A DNA stretch of 64,000 nt from Polynucleobacter sp. MWH-Spelu-300-X4. GTDB lineage: Bacteria; Pseudomonadota; Gammaproteobacteria; Burkholderiales; Burkholderiaceae. The first letter of the stretch is position 1; each line of letters begins with the position of its first letter. The notes beneath the pieces are model-generated. The model saw only the letters and a list, made by a program, of their open reading frames with translations. It was not told the origin of the DNA and did no database searches. Location of the stretch: assembly GCF_018687515.1 (NCBI RefSeq), contig NZ_CP061294.1:558001-622000 (forward strand), given 5' to 3'. The translations under genes and the position numbers were made by a program. Positions 57,991 to 64,000 of the stretch are shown in pieces.

Positions 57991-58122
57991 TGGCTCTTAC
58001 TTCAATTTCTCCGATGATGAAAAAGTCGGAGGAAACAAGTTGTCACTTCAAGTCTTGAAAAATTTCCCCATTAATCCATTTGTGACATATAAATGACATT
58101 AATCTAAAGTTAAAATCCTTCT

Positions 58123-59019
58123 ATGATTGAAGATATTGAAGACCATGAGGTTGAATCAACCGATAAGCAGGCGGCTGCTAAGAAAAGTACCTTAGTTAGT
58201 ATTGTTGTTAATATTGGTTTGACTTTATCGCAGGTATTTGCAGGTATCGTGTCTGGCTCTCAAGGTTTGATTGCCGACGGCATTCACTCCTTGACCGATT
58301 TAATTGCTGATTTTGTTGTTTTATTTGCCAATCATCACAGCGCCAAAGAGGCTGACGATGATCATCATTACGGGCATCAACGGTATGAGACTGCAGCCTC
58401 TTTATTTTTGGGGGTTTCTTTGTTGGCAGTGGGCATGGGTATGCTCTGGAGTGCTGGTAATAAGATCATTCACCCGATGGCCTCAGGCCAAATTCAAATT
58501 TTGGCGCTTTATGTTGCGCTAGGCTCATTAGTGGCTAAAGAAGTCTTATTTAGATACATGTTATCTGTAGCCGAACGCGTTCGTTCTTCCATGTTGGTGG
58601 CGAATGCTTGGCACGCTAGATCCGATGCGGCCTCTTCGTTAGTTGTATCAATCGGTATTATGGGTGCTTTGCTTGGATATCCTATCTTAGATGCTGTTGG
58701 TGCTTTAGTTGTTGGCTTGATGGTAGCCAAAACTGGTTGGGAATTTAGTTGGGAAGCCCTTCATGATTTGATGGATCGGTCTGTTTCAGAAGAAGAGCAT
58801 GCAAGAATTGAAAAAATCATTAGTGGGACTGAGGGTGTAAAGGGTTTTCATGCTCTTAGAACGCGCAAGATGGGCGATATGATTTTGGTTGATGTGCATA
58901 TTGATGTTGATCATGCGGCGACGGTGAAAGAGGGGCATGACATTGCTCTTGCCGCTAGAAATAGAATCATGAAAGAGCTCCCTGTTTTAAACGTCATGAC
59001 TCATATAGATCCTGTGTAA
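58123..59019 (+). CDS. Cation diffusion facilitator transporter
   Basis: A 298-residue metal efflux protein of the CDF (FieF/CzcD) family. It has GSQGLIADGIHSLTDLIADF and ANAWHARSDAASSLVVSIG with the paired His/Asp metal ligands, six membrane segments, and a C-terminal cytoplasmic domain (GFHALRTRKMGDMILVDVHI). The likely cargo is Zn, Fe, Co or Mn. Confidence 0.93.
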   Translation: MIEDIEDHEVESTDKQAAAKKSTLVSIVVNIGLTLSQVFAGIVSGSQGLIADGIHSLTDLIADFVVLFANHHSAKEADDDHHYGHQRYETAASLFLGVSLLAVGMGMLWSAGNKIIHPMASGQIQILALYVALGSLVAKEVLFRYMLSVAERVRSSMLVANAWHARSDAASSLVVSIGIMGALLGYPILDAVGALVVGLMVAKTGWEFSWEALHDLMDRSVSEEEHARIEKIISGTEGVKGFHALRTRKMGDMILVDVHIDVDHAATVKEGHDIALAARNRIMKELPVLNVMTHIDPV

Positions 59020-59037
59020 TTGGTGCGGTTTGATTCG

Positions 59038-59547
59038 ATGAAATTTTTTAAATATATTTTTTTGGCAATTTCTTTCCTTTGTCTGACGTTACTTGGCTTT
59101 GCCTTGTTTGTTCAATATATTGGGTGGAATGGTGAGCTTTATGCGCCTTGCCCATTGTGCATTTTGCAAAGGGTGGCTTATTTAGGCATCGCTATGTCTT
59201 GTTTGGGAGCTTATTTTTCAAATGCGTTAAGACGATTCTTTCACGTACTTGCCAGTACTTTCTCGTTATTTGGTTTAGGCGTTGTATTCCGTCATATTTG
59301 GGTTATTTTTCATCCAACTGTTTCTTGTGGCCTAGACCTCTTAGAAGTCTGGATCAATCAATGGGCAATTGTTCGTTGGTTTGATTGGTTATTAAAAGCG
59401 GATGGTTTATGTTCAGCGCCTTTGCCGCCCATCTTTGGTTTGACGGTGCCAATTTGGTCTTTGGTGTGGCTAACCGTTTTAACAACTATTTTGTTATTAA
59501 CTTTGGTGAGCTCTCTCAATAAAAAAATTAAAGAGTCGGGCAGTTAA
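59038..59547 (+). CDS. dsbB: Disulfide bond formation protein DsbB
   Basis: Inner-membrane protein that reoxidises DsbA with quinone. Four membrane segments in about 169 residues; the first periplasmic loop has APCPLCILQRVAY (CxxC) and the second has cysteines in VSCGLDLL and GLCSAPLPP. ATG 59038 is preferred over the TTG/GTG just after the CDF stop. Family match is strong in the CPLC and CSAPLPP motifs. Confidence 0.92.
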   Translation: MKFFKYIFLAISFLCLTLLGFALFVQYIGWNGELYAPCPLCILQRVAYLGIAMSCLGAYFSNALRRFFHVLASTFSLFGLGVVFRHIWVIFHPTVSCGLDLLEVWINQWAIVRWFDWLLKADGLCSAPLPPIFGLTVPIWSLVWLTVLTTILLLTLVSSLNKKIKESGS

Positions 59548-59587
59548 AGTAGGTTAAGAAAATTGCGTAGTGATAGCTACTATTTCA

Positions 59588-59800
59588 CTAGTCACTAATT
59601 TGATTTAATTTATCTAGGGTTCGTTTGGCATGCCATCCTAATCGACCTTCTGGATCCATGCGTTGAATATCCTCAAGAGCAGTTTTGAGGATTTCATTTT
59701 CATCTTTGAGCTCATAAACATGATTTCTCAGGTTGCTAGCATCCACCCATGATCCAATGGCACTGATTAAGCGAGCAATAAGTAGGCCCCAATTCAACAT
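59588..59800 (-). CDS. Hypothetical protein with amphipathic N-terminus and coiled coil (70 aa)
   Basis: Not recognised. Residues 1-20 form an amphipathic or membrane-attached helix (LNWGLLIARLISAIGSWVDA) and 25-45 a heptad-like stretch (YELKDENEILKTALEDI). Codon use looks normal for the window. It follows dsbB on the other strand (convergent). Confidence 0.5.
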   Translation of the reverse strand: MLNWGLLIARLISAIGSWVDASNLRNHVYELKDENEILKTALEDIQRMDPEGRLGWHAKRTLDKLNQISD

Positions 59801-60048
59801 AGCTTCTGAGTGATTAAATGTTTTAACTCAGATTAGCATATGGAATTAATTGAAAATCACAGGCCGCACCAAAGTGGTGCTTATTGAATGGGGGTAATCC
59901 CCCGATGGCTCTGTTTAATAATGATCTGTAGTTGAGATAGAGCGCTGTTGATTGCCCTTCGGCAGGGGGAATGGTGTATCTTGCGCCTAGTGTTGGCGTA
60001 GCTAATTATTTGATGGCTCAATAAATAATAAATTTATAAGGAGACGAG
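59801..60048. other. Gene-free region with two strong hairpins
   Basis: GCACCA-AAG-TGGTGC (59866-59880) and GGGGG-TAAT-CCCCC (59890-59903) are stable short hairpins without T-tracts. No ORF is convincing on either strand until the ATG at 60049. It may be a structured leader or an unknown RNA; no known RNA family is recognised. Confidence 0.4.
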
Positions 60049-60189
60049 ATGAGCTTGAATATTTTCTCTAAGAAAAAGCCACCTAATGTATTAGGTGGCT
60101 TTTTTATATTCCCTCGCGACCCTATGGCTTATAGTGCCCATTATTTTTTATGTAAATTGATGATCGCTGAAAAATCTAATTTGCCATAA
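60049..60189 (+). CDS. Questionable 46-codon ORF containing a terminator
   Basis: An ATG with a strong AAGGAGA ribosome binding site begins a frame starting MSLNIFSKKKPPNV that runs into the terminator at 60078-60105 after ten codons, and ends at TAA 60187-60189, antisense to the end of the dehydrogenase gene. The first codons could be the remains of a deleted gene or a leader. Not convincing as a normal protein gene. Confidence 0.25.
   Translation: MSLNIFSKKKPPNVLGGFFIFPRDPMAYSAHYFLCKLMIAEKSNLP
60073..60105. terminator. Bidirectional terminator by the dehydrogenase gene
   Basis: GCCACCTAAT (60078-60087) and ATTAGGTGGC (60090-60099) with A and T runs on the outside. It terminates the minus-strand dehydrogenase gene (stop at 60141) and transcripts coming from the + side. 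Confidence 0.9.
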
Positions 60190-61028
60190 CCCTGATTACT
60201 AAATAATTGATAAAGCTGTTGAGCCATTGCACCAAGTACCACTGGTTGCTGTGCTTGTTTAGCCGCTTCGGTAGCTAAACCTAGATCTTTAAGCATTAAA
60301 TCAACACCGAAGCCCCCGGAGTAGGCTCTACCTGCTGGAGCTGTTTCCACAACACCAGGGAAAGGGTTGTAAATTTCAGAGCTCCAACATCTCCCGCTAG
60401 ACGTATTAATAATGCCAGCTAGTACTTTGGGGTCTACACCCAAAGAGACACCTAAGGACATGGCTTCCGCAGTGGCAATCATGGATATGCCTAGTAGCAT
60501 ATTGTTGGCAACTTTAGCAACTTGACCATTGCCAGAGTCTCCGCAGTGAACAATGTTTTTACCCATATCAGATAGAAGGGGTTTAGCTACATTGAACCAT
60601 TGCTCTTGTCCGCCCACCATGAAAGTTAATGTGCCAGCTTCAGCTCCACCGGTACCCCCTGATACAGGAGCATCTAACATAGGATTGCCGTGTTGTTCAG
60701 AGGCTTTAGCGACATCTCGAGCCGTATGTGGGTCAATCGTTGAACAGTCAATTAATAAAACATCTTTAGCAACTGTTGCTAGTATGCCGTCATTGCCTAA
60801 ATAGACACTGCGAACATGTTGACTGGCTGGCAACATAGTAATGATGGTATCCAAATTGGAAGTTTGAGCTACTTCTGTAATAGATCTCGCAACTTTAGCA
60901 CCTGATTGTTTAAGATGGGTGAGTGCTATTTCTGATAAATCAAAGACGATTAATTCATGCCCTGCTTTTAAGAGATTGCAAGCCATGGGGGATCCCATAT
61001 TACCTAAACCAATAAAACCGATTTTCAT
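60141..61028 (-). CDS. 3-hydroxyisobutyrate dehydrogenase-like NAD(P) oxidoreductase
   Basis: A 295-residue beta-hydroxyacid dehydrogenase. It has the N-terminal cofactor motif IGFIGLGNMGSPMACNLLKA, the signature LDAPVSGGTGGAEAGTLTFM, and the catalytic Lys in GQVAKVANNMLL. Whether it acts on 3-hydroxyisobutyrate (valine breakdown), tartronate semialdehyde or another acid is not decidable. It is divergent from the intradiol dioxygenase gene. Confidence 0.88.
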   Translation of the reverse strand: MKIGFIGLGNMGSPMACNLLKAGHELIVFDLSEIALTHLKQSGAKVARSITEVAQTSNLDTIITMLPASQHVRSVYLGNDGILATVAKDVLLIDCSTIDPHTARDVAKASEQHGNPMLDAPVSGGTGGAEAGTLTFMVGGQEQWFNVAKPLLSDMGKNIVHCGDSGNGQVAKVANNMLLGISMIATAEAMSLGVSLGVDPKVLAGIINTSSGRCWSSEIYNPFPGVVETAPAGRAYSGGFGVDLMLKDLGLATEAAKQAQQPVVLGAMAQQLYQLFSNQGYGKLDFSAIINLHKK

Positions 61029-61315
61029 AAATAGCTCACTCGCAAATAGTTTGGAGGGCTATAGATTAAATCAATTAGCTATTTTTTGTGTGATGACATC
61101 TTGATGTGAGCTCGCGCCCCAATAATATCTATCAGATCGAGTACTGAGTTGTAAGCTGGATTCGCAATCCGATGGTATCTAGTGTCAGGAAATTTTTTAA
61201 CTATTCCTACTTTATTAAGTTCCTATATTAGCTGAAAGAGTTTTTTATTAAGCAAATCCATTTGGAAAAAGATATAGTTCAACAATGAATAAGGCCCATT
61301 AATAATGAGGACAAT

Positions 61316-62260
61316 ATGATTATTGAAAATCAAGAAGATGTCACCAAAGCAGTTTTAGCCGAATTAGATGGTTCTACTGATGAGCGATTTAAGGAAATCA
61401 TGTCGATTGCGGTTAAGCATTTGCATGCTTTTGTGCGCGAAGCGAAATTAACTGAACCTGAATACCATAAGGCTTGCGGCATTATTGCCAAACTTGGTCA
61501 ATTAACGACACCATCCCATAACGAAGTTGTCTTATCTGGCGGATCCTTAGGTGTTTCAGCTTTGGTGTGTTTGTTAAATAATGGTGATAAAGGGCAACAT
61601 CAAACAACTGCCAACTTGATGGGGCCGTTTTGGCGAAGTGATCAGCCCATTGCTGAAAATGGCAGCAGCCTGGTTCGCTCAGATACGCCTGGCTTACCAA
61701 TTTTTGTGGATGCTTATATTAAAGATCAGCAAGGTAAGCCTGTTGCTGATGCTCGCGTGGATGTCTGGCATTGTTCAACCGAAGGTTATTATGAAAATCA
61801 AGATCCAAGCCAGGCGGAAATGAACTTGCGCGCTAGCTTTAAGACGGATGCTGAGGGACATATTTGGTTTAGAAGTGTTAAACCTGTCGGTTACCCCATA
61901 CCTGTATCGGGACCCGTTGGAGATTTATTGAAGATGCAAGGGCGTCACAATATGAGGCCTGCGCATATTCATTTCATGATTAATAAAGAAGATTATAAAA
62001 CCCAGTTTTCTCAGGTTTATTCCAATGATGATCCGCACTTAGAGACGGACGTTCAATTTGGCGTCACCAAGGCTCTGATTGCTCAATATGTATTGCATGA
62101 TCAAAACGACAAGGCGCCTGATTCAAGCGTTCAGGGCCCCTGGTATTCGATGGAGCACCATTTCGTGATTGAGCCTGGTAGTAATGCTTTACCCGTGCCA
62201 CCAATTAAATCGAAAAGTGATACAGCTAGACCGGAACTTATTGTTTTAAAAAGGCGCTAA
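61316..62260 (+). CDS. Intradiol ring-cleavage dioxygenase (catechol/hydroxyquinol 1,2-dioxygenase)
   Basis: A 314-residue iron(III) dioxygenase. The N-terminal helical catechol-dioxygenase domain is followed by the ligands Tyr158/159 (STEGYYENQ), Tyr193 (VGYPIP) and His217/His219 (RPAHIHF). It cleaves catechol or hydroxyquinol between the hydroxyls; I favour hydroxyquinol or a related substrate but cannot exclude catechol. Convergent with the LysR gene beside it, 1 bp between stops. Confidence 0.88.
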   Translation: MIIENQEDVTKAVLAELDGSTDERFKEIMSIAVKHLHAFVREAKLTEPEYHKACGIIAKLGQLTTPSHNEVVLSGGSLGVSALVCLLNNGDKGQHQTTANLMGPFWRSDQPIAENGSSLVRSDTPGLPIFVDAYIKDQQGKPVADARVDVWHCSTEGYYENQDPSQAEMNLRASFKTDAEGHIWFRSVKPVGYPIPVSGPVGDLLKMQGRHNMRPAHIHFMINKEDYKTQFSQVYSNDDPHLETDVQFGVTKALIAQYVLHDQNDKAPDSSVQGPWYSMEHHFVIEPGSNALPVPPIKSKSDTARPELIVLKRR

Positions 62261-62261
62261 T

Positions 62262-63152
62262 TTAGATATGGGCTGCTGCCCGGTGTAGATGTTTAATAAA
62301 GTTTTTAATGGCTGGCGATAAAAATTTATCGTGCCTTACGATAACGCCTAGCGTTAATTTGAGTGGGGGTTCCACCGTTTTGATTTGGCACAGGTATTTT
62401 TTGGCAATCGGTGACTCCATGAGCTTTTTAGGCATTAAACCAACGTAATTGCCACTAGCTATTAATGAAATTAACCCAAGCGTTGAATTCACAACCGCAC
62501 CCGGTAGTGGTGGAGTGATATTGTTATTTTCAAATAAGACTTTGGCGTATCCGCTGGTGGGTCTTTTGCTGGTGTAGACCCATTTGAGCTCTTTTAAATC
62601 CTCTAAATTGGCGGGAGATTTAATTTTTAAGTTTTTCTTCTTGGCGATGACCATTTCAATAGGAAGAATTTTCTCCACATGGAATTCCCCGGGAATTAAA
62701 TCTTTCGGAATGGGGCCGATAGCCATATCAATCTCGCCAGATCTCAATTGTTTTAATTGGGCGATATAGAGTTCCTCCATTAATGAAATGGCCACATCAG
62801 GAAATTCAGCGCTATAGGTGCGGATAGTTTCCGGTAGGAGTAGTGAGAGTGCCAAAGGCACGACGGCAATCGTGATTTCCTCATTGCTCCTACGGCTAAT
62901 TTGAGCTACCTCTTTTTCGGCTTTTTCGAGCTCCTGAAAAATATTCTGAGCGTACTTATATAGGGTTAACCCTTCCGCGCTGGGGCTAACCCCTGTTTTG
63001 GTGCGATTCAGTAAGGTGGTGGATAAATGCTCTTCTAACTCTTGAATAATTTTAGTGATAGCAGGCTGAGAGACTTGCATTTCCTTGGCTGCAGCTCTTA
63101 GGCTGCCCAATTCAATGGCGTTAACGAGTGCTTTGAGTGCTTGTATTTTCAT
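62262..63152 (-). CDS. LysR-family transcriptional regulator
   Basis: A 296-residue regulator. The helix-turn-helix is MKIQALKALVNAIELGSLRA and AAKEMQVSQPAITKIIQELE, followed by an effector domain. Adjacent to the intradiol dioxygenase (convergent) and divergent from the ABC binding protein, so it probably activates the ABC gene and perhaps the dioxygenase in response to an aromatic intermediate. Confidence 0.92.
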   Translation of the reverse strand: MKIQALKALVNAIELGSLRAAAKEMQVSQPAITKIIQELEEHLSTTLLNRTKTGVSPSAEGLTLYKYAQNIFQELEKAEKEVAQISRRSNEEITIAVVPLALSLLLPETIRTYSAEFPDVAISLMEELYIAQLKQLRSGEIDMAIGPIPKDLIPGEFHVEKILPIEMVIAKKKNLKIKSPANLEDLKELKWVYTSKRPTSGYAKVLFENNNITPPLPGAVVNSTLGLISLIASGNYVGLMPKKLMESPIAKKYLCQIKTVEPPLKLTLGVIVRHDKFLSPAIKNFIKHLHRAAAHI

Positions 63153-63161
63153 GGTTGTGTC

Positions 63162-63176
63162 ATAACTAAAAGTTAT
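63162..63176. promoter_or_regulatory. T-N11-A palindrome upstream of the lysR gene
   Basis: ATAACT - AAA - AGTTAT is a perfect dyad that contains the LysR-type T-N11-A pattern, 9 bp before the LysR start and in the divergent promoter region with the ABC binding protein gene. A likely autoregulatory site. Confidence 0.6.
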
Positions 63177-63273
63177 CGCCTATGATAATAAATAATCTAT
63201 TCAAAAGACAGCAAATTGAATATAGTGAGCTCTTGCAACATAAGTTATTCATTTCATTTGCGAGGAGCATCCC

Positions 63274-64000
63274 ATGAAAAAAATATTCAAATATTTAATG
63301 CCATTAGCACTAGCTTTTTCTACTGCTTCCTATGGTCAAAACGTTAAGATTTTTGGCTTGGTTGAACTTTCAGGCCCCGGCGTGACCTCTGGGTCAAATT
63401 TTGATAATGGCGCTAAATTAGCCATTAAAGAAATTAATGCCGCTGGTGGTATTTTAGGTAAAAAGATTGATTACATTTCACTCGATACGCAATCGAACCC
63501 AGGTGTTGCAAAAGGTTTGGCGTTGCAAGCGGTTGATAGTGGCGCTTACGTTGTGATGGGCCCAGTATTTTCTGGTTCAGTGATGGTGAGTATGAGCGTG
63601 ACAAGACAAGCTGAGATTCCTAACTTCACAGGTGGTGAAGCTGCTGGTATTACGCAACAAGGTAACCCATATATCTTCAGAACATCGTTTACGCAAGCAT
63701 CAGCGATGCCAAAGATTGCTAGATATATTAAAGAAAAAGTGAAGGCTAAGACAGTCGACATTATTTTCGTTAATAACGACTTTGGTAAAGGTGGTCGTGA
63801 TTTGATCATCAAATCATTGCAAGACAATGGTGTGAAGATTGGCGCTGACGTGTCTACTGAGTCAGGTCAGATCGACTTTAGTAGTGCTGTGATTAAAGTA
63901 AAACAGTCTTCTGCTGATGCTGTCTTTGTTTATACCAACGAAGAAGAGGCTGCTCGTGTTTTACGTGAGTTGAAAAAGCAAGGTTACAACAAGCCTGTGA
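63274..64000 (+). CDS. Branched-chain-amino-acid-type ABC substrate-binding protein (partial)
   Basis: The first 242 codons of a gene that runs off the window end. A signal peptide (MKKIFKYLMPLALAFSTASY) leads into the LivK-like periplasmic fold with KIFGLVELSGPGVTSGSNFD and KLAIKEINAAGGILGKKIDY. GAGGAG precedes the ATG. Beside a LysR regulator and intradiol dioxygenase, so an aromatic acid rather than leucine may be the cargo. Confidence 0.9.
   Translation, partial: MKKIFKYLMPLALAFSTASYGQNVKIFGLVELSGPGVTSGSNFDNGAKLAIKEINAAGGILGKKIDYISLDTQSNPGVAKGLALQAVDSGAYVVMGPVFSGSVMVSMSVTRQAEIPNFTGGEAAGITQQGNPYIFRTSFTQASAMPKIARYIKEKVKAKTVDIIFVNNDFGKGGRDLIIKSLQDNGVKIGADVSTESGQIDFSSAVIKVKQSSADAVFVYTNEEEAARVLRELKKQGYNKPV

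Overview
The window looks like chromosome from a freshwater betaproteobacterium of the Burkholderiaceae with moderate to low GC, most like Polynucleobacter or a close relative. The basis is the gene order plsX-fabH-fabD-fabG-acpP-fabF, then a Do-type protease, lepA-lepB-rnc-era-recO-pdxJ-acpS-nagZ, together with an EF-P carrying Arg32 beside EarP. The genus is inferred from gene order and protein character, not from a database search.

Layout. 0-15 kb: housekeeping block for fatty-acid synthesis, translation and envelope quality control, rRNA processing, repair and cofactors, all on the + strand. 15.4-18.5 kb: a MarR regulator with a palindromic operator, a RutE-type nitroreductase, a luciferase-like flavin oxidoreductase and two small unknown ORFs. 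18.5-22.7 kb: efp-earP on the minus strand, divergent from uvrC-pgsA with interlocking start codons. 22.8-23.0 kb: tRNA-Gly(GCC) and tRNA-Cys(GCA).

23.0-42.7 kb: a stretch bounded by tRNA-Cys and a second copy of its 3' half (exact 49-bp direct repeat, with weaker similarity running on to about 177 bp). It holds sulfate uptake genes (sbp-cysT-cysW-cysA-cysB), small membrane proteins, a hydrolase, katG with an upstream 30-codon ORF, a queuosine-precursor transporter, and a photo-oxidative type cluster. That cluster comprises a DUF3833 lipoprotein, a DUF2878 gene broken by an amber codon, a DUF2805 protein, an iron-sulfur cryptochrome/photolyase, a DUF2256 zinc-finger protein, two SDRs, an NTF2-like protein, a Cfa-type methyltransferase, DUF1365 and an FAD amine-oxidase-like protein. 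No integrase is visible. A 17-bp palindrome, TGTCGGGTAACCCGACA or close variants, occurs five times between 23.1 and 46.9 kb, always between genes.

42.7-46.7 kb: a four-gene minus-strand operon coding for a circularly permuted ATP-grasp, an alpha-E protein, a transglutaminase and the Anbu proteasome-like peptidase, a known but poorly understood predicted peptide-tagging or peptide-processing system. 47-50 kb: an HpaB-family hydroxylase divergent from a TetR regulator and a DsbA-family isomerase. 50-53.3 kb: a sulfide/persulfide module (two YeeE/YedE halves, TauE/SafE, a persulfide-dioxygenase-like MBL protein, a methyltransferase) around an AT-rich palindrome. 53.5-64 kb: catechol 2,3-dioxygenase, an entericidin-like peptide, a P-type ATPase, a CDF transporter, DsbB, a 3-hydroxyisobutyrate-dehydrogenase-like enzyme, an intradiol dioxygenase, a LysR regulator and the start of a branched-chain-type ABC binding protein that runs off the end.

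No CRISPR array, transposase, prophage or rRNA gene was seen. The most interesting items are the tRNA-Cys-bounded segment with its palindromes, the photo-oxidative cluster with its nonsense-broken DUF2878 gene, the Anbu operon, and several small ORFs with strong ribosome binding sites (50 aa at 23.2 kb, 30 aa before katG, 51 aa DUF2256, 42 aa entericidin-like, and a 46-codon ORF at 60.05 kb that contains a terminator).
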